Notes: generated by a model from the letters alone, not told the origin. DNA of 64,000 nucleotides from Rhodoplanes sp. (GCF_013377085.1 NZ_JACAAX010000012.1:62001-126000), one strand, 5' to 3'. Shown: positions 1 through 9,676, numbered from the stretch's first letter. Translations and numbers: made by a program.

Positions 1-2
1 TG

Positions 3-362
3 ACCTCCTACGACGACGCGGACCTGGCCGCCGCCGGCTACGACTTCACGGTGTCGGAGCTGGTCGCCGAGCGGGCCGCGCAGGCGCACGACATCGGCGT
101 CGACGGCCTGGTCTGCTCGGCCGAGGAGGCCGCCATGCTGCGGCCCCGCATCGGCCACGGCATGGTGCTGGTGACGCCCGGCATCCGCCCGAGCGGGACC
201 GAGGTCGGCGACCAGAAGCGGGTGAAGACGCCGCGCGACGCCATCCTGGCCGGCGCCGACTATCTGGTGGTCGGCCGGCCGATCGTCGCGGCCAAGAATC
301 CGCGGGCCGCCGCCGACGCCATCGTCGCCGAGATCGAGATCGCCGCGAACGAGCAGGTGTGA
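3..362 (+). CDS. pyrF: Orotidine 5'-phosphate decarboxylase, C-terminal part
   Basis: This is the C-terminal end of OMP decarboxylase, which converts OMP to UMP in the last step of de novo pyrimidine synthesis in the cytosol. The frame is open from the first bases of the window, so the N-terminal half with the catalytic Lys/Asp set lies outside. Visible family features are the CSAEE segment of the late barrel, the VTPGIRP loop that contacts the substrate phosphate, and the closing [11 protein letters not shown] strand-loop of the TIM barrel. About 119 residues remain of the usual 230 or so. A DUF1330 gene follows 46 bases later on the same strand. Confidence 0.95.
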   Translation, partial: TSYDDADLAAAGYDFTVSELVAERAAQAHDIGVDGLVCSAEEAAMLRPRIGHGMVLVTPGIRPSGTEVGDQKRVKTPRDAILAGADYLVVGRPIVAAKNPRAAADAIVAEIEIAANEQV

Positions 363-408
363 CCCGAGCCGGTGCGCGCCGTGCCGGTGCGAGCGCAAGG
401 ATATGAGC

Positions 409-711
409 ATGCCGAAGGCATACTGGATCGGCCGCATCGACGTGACGGACGCCGACGCCTACAAGGCCTATGTGGCGGCGAACGCCACGGCTTTCGCCAA
501 GTACGGGGCAAAGTTCCTGGTGCGGGCCGGTCGCTTCGAGGCGGTCGAGGGCCCGGCGCGCTCGCGCCAGGTGGTGATCGAGTTCGCCGACTACGAGACG
601 GCGCTGGCCTGCTACGGCTCGCCCGAATACGCCGCCGCCCAGGCGCTGCGCGCCTCGGCCTCGGCGGGCGAGCTCGTCATCGTCGAAGGCTATGACGGCC
701 CGCAGCCTTAG
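409..711 (+). CDS. DUF1330 family protein
   Basis: A 100-residue cytosolic protein of the DUF1330 family, small ferredoxin-like alpha/beta proteins of unknown biochemical role. The sequence opens MPKAYWIGRIDVTD, the usual family start, followed by DADAYKAYVAAN and, near the end, YGSPEYAAAQALRASAS, both typical of the fold. Two in-frame ATGs exist, at 403 and 409. I chose 409 because the AAGG at 397-400 is then about 8 bases away and because homologues normally begin at MPK. It follows pyrF closely and may be cotranscribed with it. A housekeeping or stress role can only be guessed. Confidence 0.9.
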   Translation: MPKAYWIGRIDVTDADAYKAYVAANATAFAKYGAKFLVRAGRFEAVEGPARSRQVVIEFADYETALACYGSPEYAAAQALRASASAGELVIVEGYDGPQP

Positions 712-877
712 CCGAACCAGCGCCGGCGCGACCCGGTCGACGGGACCCCCTTCTTCATCTTCCGATCACCGTGGCGCCCTCGTCGCCGGCTCAGGACGGC
801 TTCGGGCCGTACGGCGCCGGCGTGATCGGATCGAGCGGAAGTCTGTATGGGCCGCCCTCACGGCTCCCGGCGAGCCC

Positions 878-3796
878 TTACCACTGGTACCGAACAACAC
901 CCTTTCCAGCATATGCGCGCGTGACGCTGGACCACTCACCCTCGAAGGTCGCAGCCGTCGACCAGCCGTTCAGCCAATTTTGCGCCACTGTCGCCGTGAC
1001 CAGCGCGGAGTCGGAGGCCTGCGCCGCGCCGTTGACGACGAAGCTCGCCCCGGGCAGCGCCTGGAAGGTCGCGGCAATCGATCTGTCGGGATTGAAGTCA
1101 TGCGCCCAGGCGATGCGGCCGCGCAACGAGAGGATACCGCCGGCCGTCGCAAAGGACTTGTCGGTGCGAAGGCCCAGTTCGCTGCGGCTGTCGGTCGCGT
1201 TCTTGGCGGCGTAGGCCAGCGCGAAAGCGGCGGCTCCGGAGACGACCGTTTCCGTGTAGGCCGGCAGCTCGAAAGTCGTAACCTGCGCAGCGGCATAGGG
1301 CGTGAGGCCGACGCCGAGCGTCGCGAAGCGATAACCGCCTTCGACCCGGCCGCTGAAGGCGTTGGCGCTGATCTCGGCGCGCAGCCGGTCGGCACCCGCC
1401 ACCGTCACGGTCCGATCAGTCACGATGTTTTGCCAGCCATAGGCGAGCGCCGCAGCGAGGTAGCTCGGGCCGTTGACATGGCGCACATAGGCGCCTGCCT
1501 GAAACAGGTCGGAGCGGCCGGAGCCAAACCCGTTGACTCCGAAGGTCGTGCCGCCGCCGGCAAGCGCGAATCCTGCGACGGTGTCCGGTGAGAGGCGGTA
1601 GTCCGCGCCCAAGGCCGTGCCGAAGATTCGGCTGGTCGCTTGATTCGATCCGACGACTGCATTGCCATCGGTGGTCTGTGAGCCGCCGAACCCCGAGGCC
1701 CACACGCTCCAGCGCTGCGCATCGGCAGCAGGCTGCGCCTTGACGAACATAGCCAGGGCGTCGCTGGCGCGCCGGGACCCGGTGGCGCTCGTCCGATCGC
1801 TTTCCTCGGCGTAGGCGGCCGGCCTCATCGCGCCGCCAGCATCGCCGGCGCGGTCCGCGGCCGGATCGGTCAGAAGGCCGAGGAACAGCGTCATCGCATC
1901 GAATGACGTCTGTTGCGGCGCGGTGCCAATTTCGCCGGAGAGTTGCGACAGCGCGGCGGGCAAGGCGCTGCCAGTCAGGCCGAAAACGGACAGGAAGCCC
2001 GGCGGCAGCGACCCGCCGGTGTTGAAGAAGTTGTTCAGCGCGTCGGCGACGGCCTGCTGGTTGCCGTTGAAGCCGCCGGTGCCCATCGCTCCGGGCGTGC
2101 CGAGCACAGCCGTGAGGTTCAGCAACACGTCCGTCGCGGTGTAGCTCAGACCCGCGGAAAAGCCCGCCGGAAGATTGGTCGTTGCGAGACCCGAGAATGT
2201 GGTGCCGCCGAGCCCGGCCGCGTGCAGGATCGTGTAATGCCTTGCGATATAGCTGCCGGCAGCGAACGCGGCCTGGACGGTGCCGCCGAGCGCAGCCGTG
2301 CCGGCGACGTTGGCGAGGCTGGCCGCCGTCGGATTGATCTGCACCAGATAGAGGGCACCCGACTGGAAGGCGAGATTGCCGGACACGGCCATCGAGGTGC
2401 CGGGAGTCCCCGCAGCGCCCGGCGCAAACATGCCGCCGGCGGCAACCGTGACGGTCCCGACCGTGCCGGTGCCGCCCAGAGTGCCGCTGCTGTTCACCGT
2501 GAAGCTCGAATTGGCGAGCGCGCCATTCACGGACAGGGTGCCCGCATCGATGCTCCAGGGCAGCGCCGCCGCATTGGTGCCGGTCAACGTCCAGGTCGAC
2601 GTGCCGGTCTTGGCGAAGCTCGCAAAACCCCGGTACTGCGCCGACGCCCCGATCGAGGAGGCATCGAAGCTGGCATCGGCGTTGCCGCCGAGCCGAAGGA
2701 TGTCGTTGTTGGTGCCGGCCACGGTGCCGGTGACGGTCGCACCCGCCCACAGCTCCAATATGTTCAGGCTGCCCGAGAAATCGATGGCGTGGGCCGAGCC
2801 GCCGCCGGCGATGGCGCCGGCATTGATCACCGTCACGTTGGAACCGCTGATGCCGACGCCGTCGGCGCCGTTGGTGCCATTGAGCGATACGCCGACCCCG
2901 CCCGCGCCGCCGGTGCCTCCGGTCACCGAGCCCGCAGACCCGATCGTGATCACGACGTTCGAGCCGAACAGGCCGGCGCCACCATAGCCGCCATTGCCGC
3001 CGACATCGCCGGCACCGCCGGCGCCGCCATTGCCGCCCCTCACCGCGGCATTGATCGTCAGGGACCCGCCGGAGGAATCGGTGAGCCCCAGACCGATCCC
3101 GCCACTGCCGCCGCTGCCCGCGTATCCGCCGGCACCGCCGGCGCCGCCCTGGCCGCCGCTCACCGCGACGCCGAGCGTGCCCAGATTGCCGCCGCCCGTC
3201 ACGACCGCGCCCCAGCCGCCGGCACCGCCGCCTCCTCCGAAGTTACCGACGCCCGCGCCGCCGGCGCCGCCGGCGCCGCCGGTCACCGCCGCGCTCGGCA
3301 AGGTTCCAGGCGCGCTCAGATCGGTATAGCCATGCGCGCCGCCACCGCCACCGCTGCCGCCGGCAGTCAAGAAGGCGACCGCGGGATCGGCCACGCCGTC
3401 CGCACCGGCCGCGCCCGGGCTCGAGCCTCCCGCGCCTCCCGCCGAGGTGCCGTGGCCGCCACTGCCACCGGTCACGCCGGCACCGCCACCCGCACCGCCG
3501 CCGCCGCCACTCATGGTGCCGGCACCGCCCGTGCCGCCGGCCATAGTGGGATTATCAACTCCCCCGCCCGCACCGCCGCCACCACCGCCGCCGCCGGCAA
3601 GCGCCGGCGCGGCAATGCAGAGGGCCCCCAGAGCCGCGGGCAGCGCCATCGCGACCCCGGCCGAAAGCCGCGCCAGCGACGTCCGGGCCGGCGCGGCCAT
3701 CGCCGGCGGCGCCGAAGACCGGGCCGGGACAGCGGTGGACGCCAGCAGCGTCCGTTCGCTCGAACGGTGCGTGCGATCGACGATGTGCGCCAACAC
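878..3796 (-). CDS. Autotransporter with glycine-rich passenger domain
   Basis: Type V secreted surface protein of about 972 residues. From the chosen start there is an extended leader, then a hydrophobic signal sequence ending in APALAGG. Next come some 250 residues very rich in Gly-Gly-Ala and Gly-Gly-Asn/Ser units, resembling PGRS-type repeats, and a beta-helical stretch with the autotransporter-associated strand pattern (GTLGGTGTVG, then a VYLVQ-like strand). The last 280 or so residues form a C-terminal beta-barrel ending RYQW, the aromatic terminus expected for BAM insertion. The start is a GTG at 3796 preceded by a run of seven G; an internal ATG at 3700 just before the signal core is the alternative. 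It is divergent from a LytS-type kinase gene. The passenger function is unknown; adhesion or a matrix role is inference. Confidence 0.85.
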   Translation of the reverse strand: MLAHIVDRTHRSSERTLLASTAVPARSSAPPAMAAPARTSLARLSAGVAMALPAALGALCIAAPALAGGGGGGGGAGGGVDNPTMAGGTGGAGTMSGGGGGAGGGAGVTGGSGGHGTSAGGAGGSSPGAAGADGVADPAVAFLTAGGSGGGGGAHGYTDLSAPGTLPSAAVTGGAGGAGGAGVGNFGGGGGAGGWGAVVTGGGNLGTLGVAVSGGQGGAGGAGGYAGSGGSGGIGLGLTDSSGGSLTINAAVRGGNGGAGGAGDVGGNGGYGGAGLFGSNVVITIGSAGSVTGGTGGAGGVGVSLNGTNGADGVGISGSNVTVINAGAIAGGGSAHAIDFSGSLNILELWAGATVTGTVAGTNNDILRLGGNADASFDASSIGASAQYRGFASFAKTGTSTWTLTGTNAAALPWSIDAGTLSVNGALANSSFTVNSSGTLGGTGTVGTVTVAAGGMFAPGAAGTPGTSMAVSGNLAFQSGALYLVQINPTAASLANVAGTAALGGTVQAAFAAGSYIARHYTILHAAGLGGTTFSGLATTNLPAGFSAGLSYTATDVLLNLTAVLGTPGAMGTGGFNGNQQAVADALNNFFNTGGSLPPGFLSVFGLTGSALPAALSQLSGEIGTAPQQTSFDAMTLFLGLLTDPAADRAGDAGGAMRPAAYAEESDRTSATGSRRASDALAMFVKAQPAADAQRWSVWASGFGGSQTTDGNAVVGSNQATSRIFGTALGADYRLSPDTVAGFALAGGGTTFGVNGFGSGRSDLFQAGAYVRHVNGPSYLAAALAYGWQNIVTDRTVTVAGADRLRAEISANAFSGRVEGGYRFATLGVGLTPYAAAQVTTFELPAYTETVVSGAAAFALAYAAKNATDSRSELGLRTDKSFATAGGILSLRGRIAWAHDFNPDRSIAATFQALPGASFVVNGAAQASDSALVTATVAQNWLNGWSTAATFEGEWSSVTRAYAGKGVVRYQW

Positions 3797-4012
3797 GGAG
3801 CCCCCCCATGATCCAAAGCCGCCGTGCAACGCATCGTGCAGGCACTCATCACGGCTCGCGGTAGAATCCCGATTGCCCGGGCCTGCCGCCATCGGGTTTC
3901 GATGAACGCGGCAGAACTGGCGACGAACCGGGCAGAGAACCGAGGACACCCCGCGGTCGGGACGCTATCGTGGCGGCCGGAGACGGTAGGCGCGTTCGGG
4001 AGGAATAAAGGG

Positions 4013-5071
4013 ATGCGGCCGGGCGAGACGGAGTGGCGGAGCGCATCGCGCCTCGACATGGTCGGCGTGTGCCTGCTGTTTCTGCTGAGCCTGGTGCTGC
4101 GCACGGCGCACTTCCAGAATGTCGGCGAGGCCCTGCTGTTCAGTCTTCTCGTCGAGCCGCTGGCACTGCCGCTGATTCTCCTGCTGCGTCCGTTCCTGCA
4201 GCGGCGTGCCGAGCCGAAATTCGACGTTCGCGCGATCCTGCTGAACGCCCTTCTGTGCACCGGCGCCGCCCTGGCGATGACCGCCTGGGCCAAGATCATC
4301 TCGGGCCTCACCGGCTGGTATACGCCGACCTGGGGACCGCTCCAGAGCTGGGTGATTCCGTGGGCCTATTTCAGCATCGTGTTCGTGACCTGGGGGCTCG
4401 CGCATTTCTGGGCGGCGGCGGAAGACGACGCCCGCAGCGAGAAGCGGCGCGCTGCCGCCGCCGAGGCCGAGGCGTTGAAGGCCGAGTTGCACCACCTGCG
4501 TCACCAGCTCGATCCGCATTTCCTGTTCAACGCGCTGAACGGCATCGCCGTGGAAATCCACGACGATCCCGATGCCGCGGTCGGCATGGTGCGCGACCTC
4601 GGCGAGTATCTGCGCTATTCGCTGGACCAGCGGAACCGCACCGTCACGACCTTTGCGTCGGAGCTCGACGCGGTGCGTTCCTATCTCGACGTGCAGAAGA
4701 CCCGTTTCGGCCCCGAGCTGAACTACAGGCTGACGGCGGACGAGGTCGCACGGCGGCGCCAGATGCCGAGCTTCCTGCTGCAGCCGCTGGTCGAGAACGC
4801 CGTGAAGCATGGGTTCAAGGCGGGGATCACGCCGCTCGCGATCGCGGTCAGCGCCGCGGCGGGCAACGACACGCTGCAGATCACGGTGGCGGGCGAGGGC
4901 ATCCTGCGGCCCGACTGGCGCCTTGCCGGCGATCCCGGCGTCGGCCTGTCGGTGCTGCGCCGGCGGCTCGAGCTTCACTATCCCGGCCGGCACGATTTCG
5001 GCATGCGCCAGATCGGAAACACTGTGACGGCCGAACTCCGGCTGCAGGGTGAGCCATGCTCCGTGTCGTGA
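4013..5071 (+). CDS. LytS/YehU-type sensor histidine kinase
   Basis: Membrane sensor kinase of 352 residues. Four hydrophobic segments lie at about residues 16-30, 39-60, 75-99 and 110-133. A short coiled linker follows, then the His_kinase domain of the LytS family with HQLDPHFLFNALN (phospho-acceptor His169) and an ATPase domain with N-box ENAVKHG at 261-267. The later G-box is degenerate (VAGEGI) but GVGLSVLRRRL is present. The start at 4013 has GGGAGGAATAAAGGG just upstream; an upstream in-frame extension lacks such a site. The gene overlaps the LytTR regulator gene by 16 bases, so the pair is translationally coupled. The signal is unknown. The divergent autotransporter is a candidate target, by position only. 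Confidence 0.92.
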   Translation: MRPGETEWRSASRLDMVGVCLLFLLSLVLRTAHFQNVGEALLFSLLVEPLALPLILLLRPFLQRRAEPKFDVRAILLNALLCTGAALAMTAWAKIISGLTGWYTPTWGPLQSWVIPWAYFSIVFVTWGLAHFWAAAEDDARSEKRRAAAAEAEALKAELHHLRHQLDPHFLFNALNGIAVEIHDDPDAAVGMVRDLGEYLRYSLDQRNRTVTTFASELDAVRSYLDVQKTRFGPELNYRLTADEVARRRQMPSFLLQPLVENAVKHGFKAGITPLAIAVSAAAGNDTLQITVAGEGILRPDWRLAGDPGVGLSVLRRRLELHYPGRHDFGMRQIGNTVTAELRLQGEPCSVS

Positions 5072-5850
5072 TCGTCGACGACGAGGCCCTGGCGCGGCGC
5101 GGCATGCGCCGGCTGCTCGCCGCACACCCGGCGGTCGATGTGGTCGGCGAGGCGGCTTCGGTCAAGACCGCGGCCGAGCTGATCCGCATCGAAAAGCCGG
5201 ACGCCGTCTTCCTCGACATCGAGATGCGCGGCGACACCGGCTTCGATCTGGTGAGCGGGCTCGATGATCCGCCCGACATTGTGTTCGTGACCGCCTATGA
5301 TCACTACGCCGTCAAGGCCTACGACGTCTCGGCGCTCGACTATCTGCTCAAGCCCGTCGATCCGGCGCGCCTCGGCGCCGCTGTCGCCCGATTGGAGAAG
5401 GCGCGGACGGCCCGGCAGGCACTGCGGCGAGGCAGCGCGCCCGTGCTGCACGTCAAGACCAATGCGAAGACCGTCCTCGTCCGCATCGGCGCCGTCGTCG
5501 CCATGCAGGCCGAGGGCGACTACACGCGGATCTTCGCCGCGAACGCGCCGCCGCTCCTCGCCGGGCAGTCGCTGGGGAAATTCGAGGCGCAGATGCCGCA
5601 GCCGCCGTTTCTGCGGATCAGCCGCTCGCTGATGGTCAACATCGACCGGCTCGTGGAAATCGAGACGATCGACCGCGATACCACGCGCATCGGCCTCGAC
5701 GGCTGCGCAGAGAGCTTCGTGGTCGGCCGGATCGTTGCCGCCAAGGTCAAGAAGGCCACGGACAGAAGCCACATGCTCCAGACACGCTCGGGGCCGGCTC
5801 GGACCGAGACACCGAGGTTGCGCTGGTCATTGCCCCGCCATCTTCGCTGA
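5056..5850 (+). CDS. LytTR-family response regulator
   Basis: Response regulator of 264 residues, partner of the upstream LytS-type kinase, with which it overlaps by 16 bases. The receiver domain begins LRVVIVDDE with the acidic pocket at residues 8-9; the phospho-acceptor is Asp54 in VFLDIEMRG, and the conserved Lys is in YLLKPVDP. After a linker, residues of about 135-235 form a LytTR DNA-binding domain (HVKTNAKTVLVRIGAVVAMQAEGDYTRIF, then FLRISRSLMVNIDRL, shown here in parts). The last 30 residues are Arg-rich and unlike the family. A GGTGAG ribosome site precedes the ATG. LytTR proteins bind pairs of short direct repeats; I could not pick a clear site upstream of the autotransporter. Confidence 0.93.
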   Translation: MLRVVIVDDEALARRGMRRLLAAHPAVDVVGEAASVKTAAELIRIEKPDAVFLDIEMRGDTGFDLVSGLDDPPDIVFVTAYDHYAVKAYDVSALDYLLKPVDPARLGAAVARLEKARTARQALRRGSAPVLHVKTNAKTVLVRIGAVVAMQAEGDYTRIFAANAPPLLAGQSLGKFEAQMPQPPFLRISRSLMVNIDRLVEIETIDRDTTRIGLDGCAESFVVGRIVAAKVKKATDRSHMLQTRSGPARTETPRLRWSLPRHLR

Positions 5851-6098
5851 ACCGCCGGCTCTCGTGACCTCGCGCCGGTCGAGGCGCAAAGGACCGGGCC
5901 AGACTGGCTTCTCCGACCGGTTCGGCCGCACACTCCCGCTCGTCGCGGGCAAACGGACATCCGGGGCTTCCTTGCCGTGCCGCCCCTCGGTTCGCCTCCA
6001 TGGACGAGCGGCAATCGGCCGTTCGGCCGATGATCGCGTCGCGGCTGTACGTCCCCGCGCCGCTCCTCTATACGGGCCCGGACAGGCAGGAGGGCGTG

Positions 6099-6914
6099 AT
6101 GAGCGACGTTCGATTGATCGTGGCGGGGGCCGGCGGCCGCATGGGTCGCACCCTGGTGAAGGCGATTGCCGAGGCGAAAGGCGCCGTGCTGGCGGGCGCC
6201 GTCGATGCGCCGGGCTCGCCGCTGATCGGCCGCGACTCCGGCGAGCTCGCCGGGCTCGGGCCGAACGGCATCCCGGTCACGGCCGACCTCGCCGCGCTGG
6301 CGAAAAACGCCGACGGCGTCGTCGACTTCACGATTCCGGCGGCCTCGGTGGCGCTCGCCGGGCAGGCCGCGGTCGCCGGACTGTTTCACGTGGTCGGCAC
6401 CACCGGCTTCTCGACCGCCGACGAGGACGCCATCGCGGCGGCCGCCAAAAAGATTGCCATCGTCAAGTCAGGCAATATGAGCCTCGGTGTGAATCTTTTG
6501 GCGGCGCTCGCCAAGCGGGTCGCGGCGACGCTCGACGAGGAGTTCGACATCGAGATCCTCGAGATGCACCACAACAAGAAGATCGACGCGCCGTCCGGCA
6601 CGGCGCTGCTGCTCGGCGAGGCGATCGCCGCAGGCCGTGGCATCGACCTCGCCACGCGCTCGGACCGGGGCCGCGACGGCCACACCGGTGCCCGGCGGCC
6701 CGGCGACATCGGCTTCGCGAGCTTGCGCGGCGGCACCGTGGTGGGCGAGCACTGGGCGATCTTCGCCGGCCCGGCCGAGCGCATCGAGCTGGTCCACAAG
6801 GCCGAGGACCGGATGATTTTCGCCCGCGGCGCCGTCAGGGCCGCCGTGTGGGCGAAGGGCCGGCCGGCCGGGCTCTACGCGATGATGGATGTGCTGGGAC
6901 TGAAGGATTTTTGA
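6099..6914 (+). CDS. dapB: 4-hydroxy-tetrahydrodipicolinate reductase
   Basis: DapB reduces 4-hydroxy-tetrahydrodipicolinate with NAD(P)H in the diaminopimelate/lysine pathway, in the cytosol. The 271-residue protein has the N-terminal Rossmann motif GAGGRMGR at 10-17 and the VVGTTGF segment. The catalytic region [15 protein letters not shown] (about 156-170) holds the His pair and Lys161 that match the E. coli catalytic residues. The start at 6099 has AGGAGGG 6 bases upstream; the longer in-frame extension has no such site. Length and motifs are standard. It is followed by a repeat element and the convergent gpmI gene. Confidence 0.97.
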   Translation: MSDVRLIVAGAGGRMGRTLVKAIAEAKGAVLAGAVDAPGSPLIGRDSGELAGLGPNGIPVTADLAALAKNADGVVDFTIPAASVALAGQAAVAGLFHVVGTTGFSTADEDAIAAAAKKIAIVKSGNMSLGVNLLAALAKRVAATLDEEFDIEILEMHHNKKIDAPSGTALLLGEAIAAGRGIDLATRSDRGRDGHTGARRPGDIGFASLRGGTVVGEHWAIFAGPAERIELVHKAEDRMIFARGAVRAAVWAKGRPAGLYAMMDVLGLKDF

Positions 6915-6944
6915 GGCGGCCCGCCGCCCTCCACCGACACCGTC

Positions 6945-7065
6945 ATTCCGGGGCGCGGGCTGTAGGCCCGCGAGCCCGGAATCCATAGCCCCGGTGCTGG
7001 TGGCTCACGACGGACAGGGGTTATGGATTCCGGACAGCCGCGCTTCGCACGACTTCCGGAATGAC
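6945..7065. repeat. Intergenic composite inverted repeat, family A copy 1
   Basis: About 120 bases between convergent dapB and gpmI, beginning CGTCATTCCGGGGCGCG and ending ACTTCCGGAATGACG, with internal GGAATCCATA and TATGGATTCCGG arms in opposite orientation. Two further copies with the same arms lie at 15655-15781 and 56178-56283. It should fold on either strand and may end both transcripts. No coding potential is seen. Confidence 0.75.
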
Positions 7066-7068
7066 GTT

Positions 7069-8586
7069 TCACCGCATCAGCGACTTGCCGGTCATCTCCT
7101 TGGGCTGCGGCAGCTCCATCAGCGCGAGCAGCGTCGGGGCCAGATCGGCGAGGCGGCCGTCGGCGAGGCTCTTCGCATCGCTGCCGAACAGCATGACGGG
7201 CACCGGGTTGGTCGTGTGCGCCGTGTGCGGGCCGCCCGTGACCGGATCGCGCATCAGCTCGCAATTGCCGTGGTCGGCCGTGACCAGCAGGGCGCCGCCC
7301 GAATCCTTGATCGCCGCGACGATGCGGCCGAGCCCGGTGTCGGCCGTCTCCACCGCCTTGATGGCGGCCGCCAGGATGCCGGTGTGGCCGACCATGTCGG
7401 GATTGGCGAAGTTCAGCACGATCAGGTCGTACTTGCCGGACCGGATCGCCTCGACGGCCTTGTCGGTCAGCTCGGGCGCCGACATCTCGGGCTGCAGGTC
7501 GTAGGTCGCGACCTTGGGCGACGGCACCATGATGCGATCCTCGCCCTTGTATTGCTTCTCCTCGCCGCCGTTGAGGAAGTAGGTGACGTGCGGATACTTC
7601 TCGGTCTCCGCCATGCGGAGCTGGGTACGCCCGGCATCGGCCGTCACCTGGCCGAGCCCATTCGCCAGGCTCTCGGGCGGGAAGATCGTGCCCATGAAGG
7701 CGTCGAGCGCCTCGCTGTACTGGGTCAGGCCGACCGCGATGGCGAATTTCACGACGCGCGGGCGCGGGAAGCCCGAGAAGGCGGGATCGAGCAGCGCGCC
7801 GAGGATCTCGCGCACCCGGTCGGCCCGGAAGTTGAAGCACAGGATGCCGTCACCGTCGCGCATCCCGGCATAGTCGCCGATCACGGTCGGGACGATGAAC
7901 TCGTCGCCCACATTGGCTGCGTAGGACGCCGCGATAGCGCCGGCCGCGTCGTCGTAGCGGGCCCCCACCGCGTCGGCGATCGCCGCATAGGCCTTCTCGA
8001 CCCGGTCCCAGCGCTTGTCGCGGTCCATGGCGAAGTAGCGGCCGTCCACGGTCGCGACCGGCACGTTAGGCGGCAGGTCGGCGACCAACCTCTCGACATA
8101 CTCGGCGCCGGCGCGGGGCGGCGTGTCGCGGCCGTCGGTGAACACATGCATCACGGTCGGAATGCCGGCCAGCGCCAGGATGCCGGCGATCGCGGCGGCG
8201 TGGTCCTGGTGCGAGTGGACGCCGCCGGGCGAGACGAGGCCCATCAGGTGGCAGGTGCCGCCGGTCTCGCGCAGCTTGTCGATCAGGTCGACCAGGGCCG
8301 GCATCCTCTCGATCTCGCCGGTCGCGATGGCGTCGGTGATGCGCGGCAGATCCTGCATGACCACCCGGCCCGCCCCGATATTGAGATGGCCGACCTCGGA
8401 ATTGCCCATCTGCCCGTCGGGCAGGCCGACATCCTTGCCCGAGGTGCGCAGGAAGGCGTGTGGGCAATTCGCCCACAGCGCGTCGAAAGTCGGCGTGTTC
8501 GCCTGCCGGACGGCGTTGTCGGCGGCGTCCTCGCGCCAACCCCACCCGTCCAGAATGACCAGCATGACCGGACGACGCGTCTGCAT
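7069..8586 (-). CDS. gpmI: 2,3-bisphosphoglycerate-independent phosphoglycerate mutase
   Basis: Interconverts 3- and 2-phosphoglycerate in glycolysis and gluconeogenesis through a phosphoserine intermediate and two Mn2+ ions. The 505-residue protein has VILDGWG with the first metal Asp near residue 13, GNSEVGH with the catalytic Ser63, the FTDGRDT loop of the phosphatase-like domain, and TADHGNCE near the C-terminus for metal binding. The start at 8586 (MQTRRPVML) agrees with family length; the longer N-terminal extension lacks a ribosome site, while AGAGAG precedes this ATG. Convergent with dapB. Cytosolic, constitutive by expectation. Confidence 0.97.
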   Translation of the reverse strand: MQTRRPVMLVILDGWGWREDAADNAVRQANTPTFDALWANCPHAFLRTSGKDVGLPDGQMGNSEVGHLNIGAGRVVMQDLPRITDAIATGEIERMPALVDLIDKLRETGGTCHLMGLVSPGGVHSHQDHAAAIAGILALAGIPTVMHVFTDGRDTPPRAGAEYVERLVADLPPNVPVATVDGRYFAMDRDKRWDRVEKAYAAIADAVGARYDDAAGAIAASYAANVGDEFIVPTVIGDYAGMRDGDGILCFNFRADRVREILGALLDPAFSGFPRPRVVKFAIAVGLTQYSEALDAFMGTIFPPESLANGLGQVTADAGRTQLRMAETEKYPHVTYFLNGGEEKQYKGEDRIMVPSPKVATYDLQPEMSAPELTDKAVEAIRSGKYDLIVLNFANPDMVGHTGILAAAIKAVETADTGLGRIVAAIKDSGGALLVTADHGNCELMRDPVTGGPHTAHTTNPVPVMLFGSDAKSLADGRLADLAPTLLALMELPQPKEMTGKSLMR

Positions 8587-8764
8587 GTCGGTGTCTCTCT
8601 CTGCCCGAGCCGCGGAATGCCGCACCCGCGGCGGTGCAGCGCCCCGACTATTGGGACCAGGCAACCCCGCCGTCAACGGCCGGTGAGACCGTACCGCGGA
8701 CGACCCCGCCGCAGGCGCCGTGTCGTCGCTCGACAGTTCGACACACGCCGCTCGGCGGCGCCCT

Positions 8765-9676
8765 TCAGGCGCCCCGCTGCCCGGTCTCCCAGCCCAGCAT
8801 GGCGCGCTTTCGGGTGAGGCCCCAGTGATAGCCGGTAATGTCGCCGCTCTTGCCGACGACGCGATGACAGGGGACGACGAAGCACAGCGGGTTCTTGCCG
8901 ACCGCCGCCCCGACGGCGCGGGCCGCCTTGGGCGAGCACACCGTGCCGGCGACGTCCGAATAGGTGGTCAGCCGGCCGAGCGGCACCCGCAACAGCGTCT
9001 CCCAGACCCGCACCTCGAAATCAGTGCCGATCATGACAATGCGCAGCGGCCGGTCGGGCCGCCAGGTGGCGGGATCGAACACCCGCCGGGCGAGCGCTGC
9101 CGTGCCGGCCTGCTCGCGCACATAGGCGGCGTTCGGCCAGCGCGCCTGCATGTCGGCAAGCGCCGAGGCTTCGCCACCCACATCCGCGAAGGCGATCCCG
9201 GCGAGGCCGCGGCTGGTTGCCATCACCAGGGCCATGCCGAAGGGCGACGGGTGGAAGCCGTAGTCGAGCACGAGCCCGGCCCCGCCCGCCTTCCATTCGC
9301 CCGGCGACATCGCCTCGTGGGTGACGAACAGGTCGTGCAGCCGCCCCGGCCCCGACAGGCCGACCTCGTAGGCGGCGTCGAGCACGCTCGCCGATTCGCG
9401 CAGCAGTTTTCGCGCGTAATCGAGCGTCAGGGCCTGCAGGAAGGCTTTCGGCGTCAGACCCGCCCAGCGCCGGAACAGCGCCGTCAGGCCGTCGCTCGAC
9501 AGGCCGGCGGCATGCGCCACCGCCTCGATGTCGGGCTGCTCGCGCCAGTGCTCCGACAGAAACGCGATGGCGCGGCGCACGCGCTCGTAGTCGTCCGCGG
9601 CGCGGGCCAGCGCGGCACTCTGGGGGCGGACCGGGGGCCGCACCTCGACCGGATCGGTCAACATCATGGTGCTCAT
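8765..9676 (-). CDS. Ada-like methylated-DNA--cysteine methyltransferase with AraC domain
   Basis: Bifunctional-looking protein of 303 residues: an AraC-type helix-turn-helix region (about 30-130), a ribonuclease-like middle domain, and an O6-alkylguanine transferase domain with the active-site motif FVVPCHRVVG, acceptor Cys270. It lacks the N-terminal zinc/Cys domain with which E. coli Ada senses methylphosphotriesters, so it probably repairs O6-alkylguanine but cannot be activated in the classical way. The ATG at 9676 has AGGA about 8 bases upstream and overlaps the stop of the DUF2244 gene by four bases (ATGA), so the two are coupled. It lies near nth, another DNA repair gene. Confidence 0.9.
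   Translation of the reverse strand: MSTMMLTDPVEVRPPVRPQSAALARAADDYERVRRAIAFLSEHWREQPDIEAVAHAAGLSSDGLTALFRRWAGLTPKAFLQALTLDYARKLLRESASVLDAAYEVGLSGPGRLHDLFVTHEAMSPGEWKAGGAGLVLDYGFHPSPFGMALVMATSRGLAGIAFADVGGEASALADMQARWPNAAYVREQAGTAALARRVFDPATWRPDRPLRIVMIGTDFEVRVWETLLRVPLGRLTTYSDVAGTVCSPKAARAVGAAVGKNPLCFVVPCHRVVGKSGDITGYHWGLTRKRAMLGWETGQRGA

Noticed and set aside
2870-3600. Possible CRISPR-like or minisatellite array
   Set aside because: The repeating GCCGCC/CCGCCG units are irregular, in frame, and encode the Gly-rich passenger of the autotransporter. There are no constant repeats with unique spacers.
1913-3811. A long open frame on the plus strand opposite the Gly-rich autotransporter
   Set aside because: It is the mirror of a Gly/Ala-repeat gene in GC-rich DNA. 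The translation is Arg/Ala/Gly-rich without family motifs, while the minus strand has a signal peptide and beta-barrel.
3797-4012. LytTR binding repeats between the autotransporter and kinase genes
   Set aside because: I looked for paired short direct repeats with the right spacing and found none clear enough to report.
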